A stretch of 64,000 nt of DNA from Prorocentrum cordatum (GCA_963575745.1 CAUYUJ010020615.1:1002736-1066735); one strand, 5' to 3'. Shown: positions 43,671-55,700, numbered from the stretch's first letter. The notes: generated by a model not told the origin, from the sequence alone. Program-made: numbers and translations.

Positions 43671-45746
43671 ATGGACCTAAGCGGAATCTCGAGGGGCCAG
43701 CACACGTTCGAGGACTTGAGGCCGAGCGCGATGAAGAGTACACCGATGCCTCCGAATCCAGTCGAAGTGCCAGTGCCGGGAGTTGTTTCAGAACGAGTAG
43801 AAGAACCACGACAGACACCTGAGCCCGAAGCTCAGCCATCACCAGCAGGGAGCGTTGGGACGCCTACGCCACCACCTACACCACCATCGCAGATAGAAGA
43901 GGTTGCGCCTCCGGCACCAGTGGTGGAGACGGTGTTCAACCAAGCCGTCGAGACCCCAGTCCCGGACCTAGACACGGAGACGCTGCACGCGATGAACGAC
44001 GTGTTCTCGCTGGAGCTCCTTCCTTTCCAAGCAGGCACCAAGGGGAAGGAGTTGGACTCGCGGAAGTTCACGAAGGCGGAGTGGCTCGGGTTCAACAAGA
44101 GCATCGCCAAGAACTGGAGCCAGCACCTGGAGCACGAGGCCGCCAGGGTGGTCCTGCCCGACGAGGCGGCAAAGGTCGACAAGTCGAGGATCTTCAAGGT
44201 GCCGGCGCGCTTCGTGCATACTCTCAAGGAGGGCCAACCGAACAGCCGACTCGTGATCCCAGGCCACCTCGACCCGGACAACCAGGGCAAGCTTGGCATC
44301 AAGCACGCGAAACGCATGGCGGTTTCGTCGGAGACGGCAGGCACGCGGACAGATGCACCAGTGGCGCCCATGGTAGGGCCGATGCTGCTGCTGAACTTGG
44401 CAGCGCATTTCGGCTGGGATCTCGGGACGTTCGACATCGGCTCGGCGTTCCTCGCCGGCAAGACGAACACGAGACGGTTATATGTGATGCCTCCCCGGCA
44501 AGGGCTGCCTGGAATCCCTGGTGGAAGCTTGGTGGAACTACTCAAAGGTGTATTCGGACTACGAGAATCCCCTCGTTTATGGCGGGGAAGGTTCTCGGAG
44601 GTGTTGATTCAGGCCGGCTTCCAGCCGCTCAAGACCATGAAAGGAGTTTTTGTCATTCGGGACGACATGGGCAAGGTCGAGGCGGTCCTGTGTGTTCACG
44701 TCGATGACGGACTCCGGGGCGGCACCGGCGAGCGTTTCGCCAGAGCGAAGAAGATCGTTCGCAAGAAGCTGAACGTGACCAAGGAGAAACAGGGTCGGTT
44801 CGAGTTCCTCGGCCAGCGCATCAACCAGCTGCCGGACAAGTCCATAGAGGTCGACCAGCACGAGTACGTCGAGAAGATGGAGAAGATCTTCGTGCCGGCC
44901 TCCAGGCGGAAGGACCCCGAGAGCAAGGCGACCGAAGAGGAGCTCTCGGAATACCACAGCCTTGGACAAAAATTATCGTGGCCCGCGCGGACGACACTAC
45001 CCGGACTAGCCTATGACGTCAGCGACCTGCAACAGCGGACGCCGGACTTGACGGTCGGCCAGCTGTGCAAGGCGAACACGGTGTTGAACATGGCCAAGGA
45101 GATGGTGACGCGTGACGTTAAGCTACGATTTCATCGCGGAGATGGATCGGGGCGATTTGGATGCATGTGCGTACACGACGCCTCGTACGTCAGGCAGCCG
45201 AGGAGTGGATCGCAACAAGGGTTCATCCTACTGCTCACCGACGAGAAGTTCGACGCCAAGAAGGTCAACGTGGTGAACTGGTGCTCGAGCAAGATCCATC
45301 GTGTGGTGCGATCTACATTGGCAGCGGAGGCGGCCAGCGCGAGCTACGGGTTCGACAGGGCGTGCTTCGTGAGGACGGCGTTGGCCGAGATGCTGTACGG
45401 CTGGGAGTCAGAGAGCGACTGGACGACACTGATGGGCAAGATCCCCAGCCTGTGCGTGACGGACTGCAAGAGCTTCGTCGACCTTTGCCGGAAGGAGGGG
45501 AGCATGCCGACGGAGAGGAGGATCGCGTTAGACCTCGCGGACCTTCGAGATCGATTGGAAGCCGGAGACGGCTTGATATGGACGGACACCTGCCTGATGC
45601 TCGCCGACCCCCTGACTAAGCACATGAAGGACCAGAGCTATTTGGAGCACGTCCTCAAGACGGGTGAGTACGTCTACAGGTGCAAGTACGAGACCAAGGC
45701 GGAGAATCGTGGCGGGGGTGACCCCGGAGAGAGAGTGGCGTCCTGA
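43671..45746 (+). CDS. pol: Copia reverse transcriptase and RNase H
   Basis: 691 codons, in the same frame as the integrase end but after its TAA, starting at ATG 43671. A Pro-rich linker (to about 95) precedes RVT_2-type RT: 'KSRIFKVPARFVHTLKEG', 'FDIGSAFLAGK' (motif A, D255) and 'CVHVDDGL' (catalytic D345-D346). Copia RNase H follows: 'CVHDASYVR', 'HRVVRSTLAAEAAS', 'VTDCKSFVD' and 'LIWTDTCLMLADPLTK'. All key acidic residues are present, so this part looks intact. Without readthrough of the TAA it would be made separately or not at all. Confidence 0.94.
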   Translation: MDLSGISRGQHTFEDLRPSAMKSTPMPPNPVEVPVPGVVSERVEEPRQTPEPEAQPSPAGSVGTPTPPPTPPSQIEEVAPPAPVVETVFNQAVETPVPDLDTETLHAMNDVFSLELLPFQAGTKGKELDSRKFTKAEWLGFNKSIAKNWSQHLEHEAARVVLPDEAAKVDKSRIFKVPARFVHTLKEGQPNSRLVIPGHLDPDNQGKLGIKHAKRMAVSSETAGTRTDAPVAPMVGPMLLLNLAAHFGWDLGTFDIGSAFLAGKTNTRRLYVMPPRQGLPGIPGGSLVELLKGVFGLRESPRLWRGRFSEVLIQAGFQPLKTMKGVFVIRDDMGKVEAVLCVHVDDGLRGGTGERFARAKKIVRKKLNVTKEKQGRFEFLGQRINQLPDKSIEVDQHEYVEKMEKIFVPASRRKDPESKATEEELSEYHSLGQKLSWPARTTLPGLAYDVSDLQQRTPDLTVGQLCKANTVLNMAKEMVTRDVKLRFHRGDGSGRFGCMCVHDASYVRQPRSGSQQGFILLLTDEKFDAKKVNVVNWCSSKIHRVVRSTLAAEAASASYGFDRACFVRTALAEMLYGWESESDWTTLMGKIPSLCVTDCKSFVDLCRKEGSMPTERRIALDLADLRDRLEAGDGLIWTDTCLMLADPLTKHMKDQSYLEHVLKTGEYVYRCKYETKAENRGGGDPGERVAS

Positions 45747-45896
45747 TGTGAGTGCTGCCCTAATAAGGTCTTCCTGAACGTGACGCGTGCCTGAACCGCG
45801 CAGGCCAGCCTGGCCACAGGACGCTTAGATGTGTATGATACAGATTCCATATTGACGAATAGCCCTGGTGTTATAAAGCGACTGGCCCTACGTATC

Positions 45897-45909
45897 GAGA
45901 TAGAAGAGG
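45897..45909 (+). promoter_or_regulatory. Candidate polypurine tract
   Basis: 'gagatagaagagg', five bases before the right LTR. Position and composition fit plus-strand priming, though one T interrupts it. Confidence 0.55.
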
Positions 45910-45914
45910 TTGTG

Positions 45915-46030
45915 TGAGAAGCAGCCGCAGTTGCAGCCTCAGCATGCAGCAGACTCGATCCGTAGGCCTTGGGTCAAGCTCGGCGCGAGCAGCAGCAAAA
46001 GCATTCTTTCATTCCAAGCAGATCTTCGCA
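45915..46030 (+). repeat. 3' LTR, 116 bp
   Basis: Identical to 37976-38091 and followed by the GAGGG duplication. Confidence 0.97.
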
Positions 46031-47480
46031 GAGGGGGAGGAGGGGGGAGGGGGAGGAGGAGGAGGAGGAGGAGGAGGAGGAGGAGGAGGAGGAGGAGGAG
46101 GAGACCGCCGATGCGAGACGACGGCGGCAGCGGCGACGAGGACGAGGACGGCAAGGAGACGACGACAACGTCGACGACGATGACGACCACGGCAGCGACG
46201 CCGACGTCGACCACGACCAGCGGCGACGACGAGACGAGGGATGGCAGGAGGCGGCGGCGACAGCGGCGGCGGACGAGGACCACCGCGACGGGGGCGGTGG
46301 CGACGACGGCGGCCGCGGAGGCGAGGCCGAATCTCACCGTCCCGGTGGCCGTGGCCGCCCTTTGGCCGGAAGTGCGGCGGCCCCGCGGGGCCTCGCCCGA
46401 CGCCCCGCGGAAGCACCCGCGCCGCTCTCACAGTGGTCTGTCCTGCCCTGGCCTCACCGCCCGCCAATTCTCGGCCTCCGCCTGGGGCGACGGCAAAGGA
46501 GAGGACGACAGCGATAAGGACGGCGGAAATGACGACGACGGCGACGATGAGAACGACGAGGAGGCCGACGAGCAACACGACCGCGACGACGACGGCGAGG
46601 GGAGAGGATCGACCCTGCGACTGGGGGAGGGGGCGGGCGAAGACGGATAGGGATGCCGAAGGCGAGGAGGACGAGGAGACGAGGGCCGATCGAGAGGACG
46701 AGGCGGCGCAGGAATGGCCGGAGGAGCGAGGGGGCAGGAACGGGGATGGGTGGCGGGCGAGCGCGCGGACCGTCACGTCTGCGGCGGAGGGGGGGGGCGC
46801 GGCACGACCCCAGCCCAGAGGGTCGGCCGAGGAACTGCTCAGGGGAAGCAGCTGCTGAGGCAGCCTGCGGTCGAAAGTGACTGTGGCCGCTCGGTCCGGG
46901 AGTCGCCCCCAGAGGAGGGGGTAGGAACGGGGGCAGCTGGGAGGAAGGGGAAGAAAATGTAGAGGAGACGGAAGAGACGGAGCAGGAGGACAACGACTGC
47001 GAGGATGAGCAGGACAGCATGCGCGGGGAAGCCGAGCAGGAGGGATGCTGGGCGAGCAGGTTCAGGGAGCAGGGGAAAGAGAGGAGGATGAGGAGGGGCG
47101 AGGAAGAGGAGAAGAAACGAGGAAGAAGAGGAGACGTGGAGGACGATGAGGGAGGAGTTGGAAGGAGGTGGAGAGGCTGGAGGGAAGAGGGGGAGCCAGG
47201 GAGGAAAAGAGGAAGAGAAAAATAGATGGGGAAGACACGGCGGATGACGAGGAGAACGACGACGATAACGAGGAGAGCGCGGATAACGAGGACGACGAGG
47301 AGAAGGACGAGGGGACGGAAAGGAGGAGGACGACGAGGATGACAACAACGACAACGAAAGATCGCGAGACGGACGGGGAGAAGGAGGAGGAGGAAGAGGA
47401 GGAGAGCGAGAGGGGAGGACGAGGATGACAAGGAGCAGGAGAGGGAGGAGAGTGGAGGAGGAGGACGAGAATAAGGAGGA
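46031..47480. repeat. (GGA)n and degenerate GAC/GGA purine-rich domain
   Basis: Right part of the insertion target. About 1.4 kb of strongly strand-biased purine DNA gives long Asp/Glu/Arg (plus) and Ser/Leu/Pro/Val (minus) open frames that overlap in all frames, so none is called. Confidence 0.8.
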
Positions 47481-48160
47481 CGACGATGAATGTACGAACG
47501 AACCAGACCCGCTTCCCCAAGCGTGGGCACGAAACCCATGCTCCGGGGGAAAATACGACGCCAGCGCCGCTGGACTCGACGATGGAGCGCGTCGAATTTG
47601 CATGGAAACCAGACCCGCTGCACAACGACTCTTTTTAGTAAATTTTTGGGCTTGAGCATGTTTTTCAATGACTCGTGATAATGGGCGTGGTCTGGGGAGG
47701 GGGGAGGGTCGTCCCCCCCGCCCGAACACATCACGCCGGGGAGCCGCCGGAAATCTTGGGAAATCCTGAAAGAATCCGCATGAAGTCTTTGCAAACGTGG
47801 GCAAAATAGCGTGACATGATCTAAAGGGGCGAAGGAGAGGGCCGATCACGGCCGCTCTCGCCCAGACCTTACAAAAAAGGGCTCTTGATCCATGTGTTGC
47901 GCTTCCTCGATCCACCACGTCGTCCTCCCGCCAGTGCCGCGGGAAGCCCACCCTGCTCGGCAGCGGAGCCGACGCATCCCGCGGGGGACGCCCGCACGGC
48001 AGCAGCCTGGCGGATGTTGCCGCGGCAGACCGCAAGACCCTTGTTCGCAGGTGCGCCCGCGGGGATCAGCGTTAGGAGGCGACTCCCGAGAAGTCTTCGC
48101 AGAAACGACCAAGGGCGTCCAAAGCAGACAGCGGCCGCTGTTGGGCAGGCGGCTGTTTTT
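47481..48160. other. No supported gene
   Basis: No recognised repeat or domain. Minus frames continue open from the purine domain to about 47790, without family resemblance. Confidence 0.4.
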
Positions 48161-48790
48161 CGGCGGTGGACAAACCTCCCTTTAGCAAACCTCCCTTTAG
48201 TGAAAACGGCCTAGAACCGAAACCGACGGATCTGGACCCAAAAAAATGACGGCTGCGACGCTCTCTCGCGAACCGAAAACGGCCAATTCGCTAATCGACG
48301 TGTCAGGGTAGGTCCATCAAACTCCGATTTTTGTCTTCAAAGAACCACGTCCGCGACGGCGCGAACAGCGAGTCTGGTTCAACATGATCAGGAACTGCTT
48401 TTGGGCATCGTACCCACCCTTTCCGTCCGCATGTCGATCGTCCCCGAATGACCCGGACCAAGGGGGCCATACAGTGGTGGTCCGACCACAAGAAACATGC
48501 CACAAGAAACCCAACCCTGAGACCCCAGGACGTCCATCGATTTTTGGTGAGAACGTCACGATTTCCATGGCAAAACCATCGAAACCCAAGAAACCCAAGG
48601 CACCCTGGAGGCAAGCAAGGTTTCTTGGCATCGGCCTCCACTTCAAGCCGGATTAACTCAGATAGAACTCAATATTGAGCTGGGTGAGAAACGGAATCCA
48701 ACGGGCCTGTGTCGGATCAGAGGCCAGCTTTCGAGCAAGAACTTACCAGCGCCGATGCTGAGCTTAACCCCCCAGAAATTGCACCCTGAC
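48161..48790. repeat. Families H, Q and B in a row
   Basis: 48161-48322 is family H ('cggcggtggacaaacctccc' start, as at 53779). 48344-48450 is family Q ('aacatgatcaggaactgctt'; relative at 16990). 48660-48790 is family B ('accagcgccgatgctgagct'). Confidence 0.75.
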
Positions 48791-49599
48791 CCGCGGATAG
48801 CTCTCCGGAGCCGAGAGGGGCTGGAAAGGAGAGGCCTCCCAGATAGGGCCGGAGCGCATGGGGTCGCAGGATCCCGCCGCACCACCTATGCGTCGCCGAT
48901 GCACTGGCGACGTTGGCGATGCATCGGCGATGACAGCGTGAAGAAAATCGGGCTCCATCCACATCGAGCCGCATCGCCAATGCATCGGCGATGCATCGGC
49001 GACGCGGCGCCATCCTCCGACCCCTTCTGCTCGGACCCCATCTGGGAGGCCCACAGGAAGGGCTGAGGCTGAGGCTGAGGCTGCGCCTATGTCGTCCCAG
49101 GGGGACGGCCCTACGCGGGGCTAGGCGGTGGCGCCGGGGCGCCGGCATCACTCGAACGTCGCATATCATACACAGGCCAACTGATTCCACACCCTGCGGT
49201 TCTGTCGTTGAACAACGCTTTGTGCGGGACACGTGCAAATCTTCCATATCTGCCCAAAGGAAGGGAGAGGGGGGAAGGAGGCGGGAGGGAGAGGTCCAGC
49301 ACGAAGTCAACGGGCCCCCGAGGAGAGGGAGGTCCTCGACGCGGGCCGCCGCGCCGCTGCGCTCCTGCGCCCCTCCACGGGCCCCATCTCGGTCGGCACA
49401 AAGGGCTCAGGAGAAGCAGCTCCTCTCGCCATCGCTCGGACGTCCATTCCGCGTGCATGTTTCGGCTTCGTGCGTGTATCTCTTCGCCAGGTGGTCCAAA
49501 ATTCTCCTCGACTGTCCCCGCCGAGAGCACACGCACACGTCCGAGCGATGCAAAGTCCCGGGGAAAGCTCCTAGGTCTGGGATCCGGGACCCTCGGGCT
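48791..49599. repeat. Family C-like and family L repeats; no gene
   Basis: 48895-49010 repeats 'gatgcatcggcgatg' words shared with family C. 49434-49560 is family L, with inverted ends 'tcgctcggacgt' and 'acgtccgagcga'. Nothing coding is supported between. Confidence 0.6.
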
Positions 49600-49746
49600 T
49601 CATTTCTGCGCTGCGAGGAGAGCAGGGGACGCGCAGGGGATGGTCGGCGGCCCCCCGGCCTTGCCGTCGTTGCACATGGCCCAGTCGACCTTGTGGAAGG
49701 GTCCCCGGTAGTAGTCGTCGCAGAAGCTGCCCACCTGGGAAGCCAT
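49600..49746 (-). CDS. Small ORF or first exon, unidentified
   Basis: From an ATG at 49746 the minus frame reads 'MASQVGSFCDDYYRGPFHKV' then 'DWAMCNDGKAGG' and stops at TGA 49602-49600 (48 codons). The first 30 residues, with aromatic and paired-Cys character, look like real protein. The end is Pro/Ala-rich and could be read-through past a donor near the GGCAAG at about 49665, or the TTCCCAG at 49738 may be an acceptor. No family is recognised. Confidence 0.4.
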   Translation of the reverse strand: MASQVGSFCDDYYRGPFHKVDWAMCNDGKAGGPPTIPCASPALLAAQK

Positions 49747-50017
49747 CGTTACGACCGCTGCGACCGAGAGAACCTCACGTTGATTAGCCAGTTACTGCCT
49801 CTTTTCGCGTTGTCCCAAACTGGGGCGATACCTGTAGTGTCTGGTGAAATGTGCGAAGAGACAGGTGAAGGTCAAACACAACAGCCAGGCAGGGCAGAGC
49901 AAAGAAGGACAATGAACATAGAAGCATGCGAGCGTTAGGTGCAGCAAAGTACAACGTGCACGATCACCGGGACGCTGGCTTTGAAACACGACGTACCACC
50001 AATCCTGGCCAAGTCCT
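49747..50017. other. Unassigned
   Basis: Open minus frame with a hydrophobic run and no family. It may be 5' flank of the small ORF. Confidence 0.3.
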
Positions 50018-52150
50018 TGCCAGGCCCTGAATCCCACCAGCCCTTTAGGACATAGGTGGTCTAGGGAGCTTCCTCATCCAACCCCCTTCTTCCCCGTCGG
50101 GGAGGGTTTTTATCAGTGCTCCCTATTAGTAAACACCCCCCCCCATACCTTGCCGGCAGCCAACCTGGAACCATGCGGCCCCCCCACCATCCCTGTCAAA
50201 AAACACTATAGAACGGACATTGCGGGGCCCACCCTGCCAACACCCTCCACAATCCCTGTCGAAAAACAATACGAAGTGCACATTGCAACAAAATCCGCCC
50301 TGTGAGCACGTTGTACTGTTTTTTTGACAAGGATGGCGGGGCACCCGTTATGAAGCCGCTTTGTGCAGGACCACCATCCGTGTCAAAAACAATGCAAAGT
50401 GCACGTTGCGACAACGTCGTGGGTATTGTGCTGGCCACCCGCGATCACTTTGCATGGTTTGTTGGCAGGGACGGCAGTAGTGCCCGTATGATGATGCTTG
50501 CTGTGCGCAGGCCCAGAACAATGCTGACACCCCCCACATCAGCATCTGGACCATGCGGACGGGGGGGCATCACGTTTTTTACAAGGATGGCACACCAACC
50601 GCATGTGGAGCCCGCGGCGAGCGTCGCGCACCTGGCGTCCGCTTTGGTTCCTAGTGGCTGCCCATCCAATGGCGACCCCTGGCTATACGGAGACTCGGAT
50701 GCCACTTATGTGGTGGGAGGGCGGGTGGGAGTGAGCTAGACGGCTTGCCTGCGGAGGTATCTTGACCCCTCCCCGTACGCCCTCCCCTGGACCTGGATGA
50801 GGGGTTCCGCGAGTAGTTGGAGCGTCCAAAACGGCCTCGGCGAGGAAGCCAAAATCACTGGTGTTACTATGGTTTTGGCCCCATTTTGGCCTCCTGGGGG
50901 GGGGGCTAATTGGGGAGCTCCCCTCCTCTGATCGATCTCACCCAAGATGGCCCAAAGATGGTCCCCAAGGCTCCCAAGGGTGCCCCAAGAGGTGGCCAGG
51001 AGGCCCCAAGAGGCCCCCATGGGGCCCCCAGGATGCCCCCAAGAGGCTCCCAAGAGACCCCAAAGAGGCCCCAAGAGGCCCCCTAGAGGCACCCAAGACG
51101 CTCCAAGAGGTCTCGGCGAGAATGCCACAATCATTGATGTTACCAAGGTTTTGGCCAGAGTTTGGCCTCCTGGGGGGGGTGCACTGATTAGATGACTCCA
51201 AGAGCGCCTGGGAGAGCCCAAGATGACCTCCAAGATGGCTCAAGATATCCCAACATGCCTCAAGATGGCTCCCACGATGCTCCAAGAGGCCCCAAGACCG
51301 CTCCAAGACGGCTCCAAGTGGCCAAAGAGCTTCCCCAGGAGGCCCGAAGAGGCCAAACTCCGTCCAAAACCTTCGGAAATTTAACGTGTTTGGCTTTCTC
51401 GCCTTTTCACTTCCGATGGCCATCCGAGGCCTCAAGATGGCCCATGAGGGCCCCAAGAGAGGCTCAAGAAAGCCCCAAGACGGCGCCAAGAGCGCCCAAG
51501 AGCACCCCAAGAGGCGACTGTTTGGGCTCCCGAGGAGCAACGCTAATTAATGCTCCCCTCCTGTTCGATCGATGTCCTCCAAGATGGCCCCAAGAGCGGT
51601 CCCAAGGTGCCCAAGAGCGCTTCAAGAGGGCCCCAAGAGGCGCCCAGGAGGCCACAGTAGGCCCCAACAGGCGTCCAAGAGGCCTCCAAGAGGCTCCCAA
51701 GAGACCCCCACGAGCCCCAACAAGCTCTCCGAGGCACTCAAGACACTCTAAGCGGCGTCCTGGACCTCCAAGAGGCCCCCCAGACGCTCCAAGAGGCCTC
51801 CTCTGGGGGACCCTTCCTCTGTGTGCTACCCACCTCCCTGATCGAGGCAATTCCTCTGTGCATCGTTTCTGGATGGGCTGGTGGGGTTACTTTTTTTCCG
51901 CGAGCGCCAACGGTACAGCCGCGCGCCGTCAGAGCGAAGCAACAACGCAACGCCCTAGATTACGCACTAAGCGCGGCTGGTGGGGTTGCTTTTTGATCGC
52001 GACCGCGAGCGGGCACCCGCACGGCGTCAGGAGGTCGTGAAAAGAGCGCAAGCCGGTGCTTTCGCAGCTGGTGGGGTTACTTTTTAGTCAGCGGCCGCAG
52101 GCGAGCGCGCCAGCGGCGAGTCAGGCTGGTGGGGTCACGCGAAGCGTCCA
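50018..52150. repeat. Composite repeat E/D, copy 2, with a roughly 640-bp insertion
   Basis: The head at 50018-50112 and the continuation from 50760 ('tgacccctccccgtacgccc') match copy 1 on either side of its 8765 position, so 50113-50757 is extra. That insert holds several 'ccaccatcc.tgtcaaaaa' units in both orientations (50185, 50245, 50315, 50380, 50570). Then come a gttttggcc unit (50860), a family D tract (50940-51800) and four 'gctggtggggttactttt' tail units at 51873, 51970, 52062 and 52123. Confidence 0.7.
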
Positions 52151-52777
52151 AAATTGGTGTTAAGCGGTATACGCTCTACCAGCGTAGGCCAGGACGGCCA
52201 ATTCTCTGGTCCAAAGCTCAGGATAATCCTGGCCAAGGCCGGTGGCAGTATTGCCGGATTCTGGGCTGAGACTCGGATGACAAGCGCTACAGAGAAAGCC
52301 GAGCAGACGACAAAGTCGAGCTGTCATAACTTTGGAGCTCCATGCTTTCATCGTGCACCCCATTTACGGTCGGGACTTTTTGCTTAGTGTGTCGTGGCGC
52401 CAGCACGTCGCTCCGCTCAGCGGGGCATGAGGCTGGGAAACGCCCGGGACGTTGATGCCTCGGGCCTGGGAAGTGGTGGGCGTGTCGTGCCGAAGCGTGG
52501 TGGGCCAGGCCGGCGCGACACGCTAAGCCAAAGTTCCTGACCGTAGGGCCGTCTCGGGGGGGTCCTGGGGCTCTCTTTGGGGGTGTGGGCACTTCCGCCC
52601 ACGTCCTTCTGCTGGGAACAGCAGCCCTTGCTCTACTTACTCCTGCCAGCCCCCGCGGACCTCCCGCCGACATCTGCCGAGGGCGACGAGGTCGAATATT
52701 TCTTTTGTCGAGTCGTCCGCAGTGAGGCCCTTTCTCGAGATGGCCCTACGGGCTTGTGGGCTTGTGTTTCGAAGATG
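52151..52777. other. 3' flank of the channel gene; no other gene seen
   Basis: Downstream of the channel stop codon on the minus strand. No AAUAAA-type signal stands out, and dinoflagellates rarely use one. Open plus frames have no domain. Confidence 0.4.
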
Positions 52778-55700
52778 TTACCGTGCCGCCACGGCTTGCG
52801 AGCCCGCGAAAGCGTCGGCGAGAACGGCGTCCTGGTACGGCATCTCGCGCGACCTCGGCTCCAAGCGGGAGTTGCAGACCCAGTGGAAGGCGATCACCAT
52901 CAACGGCAGTCCCCACATCACGTAGAACTGCCTCCCTCCCTCCCCGCCTCGCTCCCCATCCGCTGCCCGCTGCACACTTGCCACTTGCACCGATCCTGGC
53001 CAAGCCGATCCTGGGCCCAAGGTCGGTACCACCGCCTCTCCTGGCCATGCAAGAAGCGCGTCTCCACGGGTCCTGGACACAGGACAGGCCTGGCTAGGGC
53101 CAGCATGTGATGATCGTTGGCATCCACATCCCCGTCCCTCCATCCCTCCATCCCCCCAGACCTGGAGGTCGCCGCGGTGTTCAGCCCGAAGATGCCGCAG
53201 AGCGCCAGGGAGCCGCCGAGGAGCCCGAACATGGAGCCGTTGAACATCTGCCGCCACCAACCGCCGTGGCAATCGAACTCCTGCGAGTACACGTGCCGGA
53301 AGAGCCAGCGGTACATGACGGAGGAGAGCCCGAAGTACAGGGCGCATACTGGCAAAACAAGGGGGGCCATAGAACAAGAAGAACTGCCCGAACATAAACT
53401 TTCGGAGGTTCGCCTGGATTTCTTGGATCGGCGCTGGGCCACCCTGCCTGGCGCGCGGAGCGCGCCAGGAGTGACGCCGAAGGCGCCGCCAAGCCAAGGG
53501 GGCTCAGAGCAGATCCAAGAAATCCGCGCGCACCTCAGAAAAAGGATGCTTGTGCCATGTGTTTCTTCTTCGGGGCTATGACGGCGTACATGAGGCCGAT
53601 GACGAGCACCACCGTCAGATTTGTGCACTCGTAGACGAAGTCACAACCCGCCGCCGCGCTGTGCCACGGACGGTGCGTGTCGGGCCCACTGACTCCGTCG
53701 CTGGCGACGCATTCTCGCGTCTCGCGAACTTTTGGGGGTCGCAGAAACGGTGACCTCTGTCGCGCTTGCACTGAATTCGGCGGTGGACAAACCTCCCTTT
53801 AGTAAACCTCCCCTTAATGAAAACGGCCTGGGACCGAAACCGACGGACCTGGACCCGCAAAAACGACGGCCGCGACGCCCCCTCGCGAACCGAAAACGGC
53901 CAATTCCTTAATCGACGTGTCAGGCTAGGAGGTCTATCCGCCTCCGATGAATTCTCCTCTTGGCACTGCCTTTCATCGCGTTTCCCAGTGACAAACCGTG
54001 CGGTGACACTAAAACCTCACCGAACGGTCTGTCACCGCACCGTTGTGAGACCTCGGAAGCCATAGAAAACTCGAGACATTCTCGGAGAACGACTCAAGCC
54101 CCCAAACCGTGCGCTGCCCCGAGCCCCCGACGACACACCACACGGTGTGGTCACCGCACCGTTTGGGGGCCCACGAGACCGGACTGCCGGCCCCCCGCTC
54201 GGCCCAAGGTGCATTCAAACTATTTGCTCAAGAGTCTCTGGTTGGCTTTTGGGCCCTCCAAGCAAAACCGTGAATGCCAGAAACGGGTTCCATGGTGGGC
54301 CGAGGGATGACAAGCAAGAAAAGCACCATTAACCCTTTGGGAGGGGGCCTAAGTTAGGAGGGCCAGAAACATTAGGGCTAGGGGGTCTATTCTTCAGACG
54401 TATCTGACCAAGCCGCCCAGATGTATCATCCCTGAGGCAAGGACGTGGACCCAAGTGAGGCCACGCCTTCACTATGTTGTTAGGGTTAGGGGCTCTTTGA
54501 TCCGATGAAGGAAGGGGGCCTCTCGACACAGCCCCTCCCTCCTCGTCCTCCTCCTCCTCCTCCTGCTTCTCCTCCTCCTCCTCCTTCTGCTCCCCCTCCC
54601 CCTCCTCCTCCTCCTCCTCCTCCTCCTTCTCCTCCTCCTCCTCCTCCTCCTCCTCCTCCTTCTCCTCCTCCTCCCCCTCCTCCTCCCGCACCCCCCCGCA
54701 GAGCCTCCCCCCACACAACTCGGTGGCGGCCGCGCGCGGCAGCTGCACTGGATACACGGGCGCCGGGTCCCCGCCGGAGCCGCTGCTCTTGGCGCCGAGC
54801 GCGCTCGTCAGCGCAGAGAGGCGCAGCAGCAGGAAGGGGAGCGTTGTGCCTATGCTAGAAAGGAAAAAACTGCATAAACAGAATTAGCTTTGGAAGGTCC
54901 GCGCGGGTTTCCTTTGATCTGGGCCAAAACACCCTCTTGCACGCGGAGCGCGCCAGGGGCGGCGGCGGAGACGCTGCCAGGGGGCTCCAGCACAGATCTA
55001 AGAAATCCGCGCAGACCGTCGAAAGATTATGCTTATGCCGATGTTTTACCTTCGATATGCGAACGACAACCCAAGTAAAGAAGCACACGGACAGCTTCGG
55101 GATCGTGTTGCCGAGAATCTGCCCCACACAGAGCGGGTGCAGGACGGCCTCCTGGAAGCTGTCGAAGATGGTCCCAGACACAGTTAGGAGGTAGAGCGAG
55201 GCGAGCTGGAAAGCAATGTTGCGGCTGAGCGTCTTCTGGGCCACCTTGTGCTTGAGCTTGCGACCCTCGAATCTCTCGGCCATCTGCTGGAGAATGCAGG
55301 GCAGGGCCAGGAGCAGCCCCATGATGGCCAGTATTGGCAGGTAACCTGTCAGCAGGCTGTACGCCCAAGTCTGCGACAGCCAGTTCTCCAGCTCTGGCGC
55401 GTAGGCCCTCAGACTCTGGGGGTGGGTTACGCCCTGGATAGCGATCAGGGGCACCGACCAGAACAGAACGCCAACGAAGCACAGCAGATTGGCCGCTTGC
55501 CCGCGCAACTGCACGAAACGGTCAGGGAGGCCGACGTTCTCCCAGATGAGGTCGTTGGCCTCCGGGGCCGGCTTGACCTCCCAATCGAAGTAGTCGTAGT
55601 GCCCGTCGAGGCAGGAGGGCGGGAAGAGGACCTGACGTTCCGCAGTGATAGAGGAACAAACAGTGATACAAACATGAGAACTTTGAGGTCCGCGCGGATT

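Larger units (their letters stand above)
37976..46030 (+). mobile_element. Full-length Ty1/copia LTR retrotransposon (8055 bp)
   Basis: Two 116-bp LTRs, TG...CA ends, a primer-binding site directly after the left LTR, a purine-rich tract before the right LTR and a 5-bp GAGGG duplication define the element exactly. The domain order gag, protease, methyltransferase-like, integrase, RT and RNase H is the copia order (integrase before RT) with one extra domain. The LTRs are identical by direct comparison, so the insertion is very recent. The coding region nevertheless shifts frame at about 39150, 39760, 40045, 40130, 41615 and 42875, and has an in-frame TAA at 43665-43667. Confidence 0.96.

Noticed and set aside
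46031-48035. Minus-strand open frames of about 400-450 codons rich in Ser, Pro and Leu
   Set aside because: They lie on a strand-biased purine tract with all frames open and no domain. Composition alone explains them.
50875-50900. Ccattttggcctcc resembling a spliced-leader core
   Set aside because: It belongs to the gttttggcc unit of the composite repeat and lacks the CCGTAG start and the CTCAAG end.
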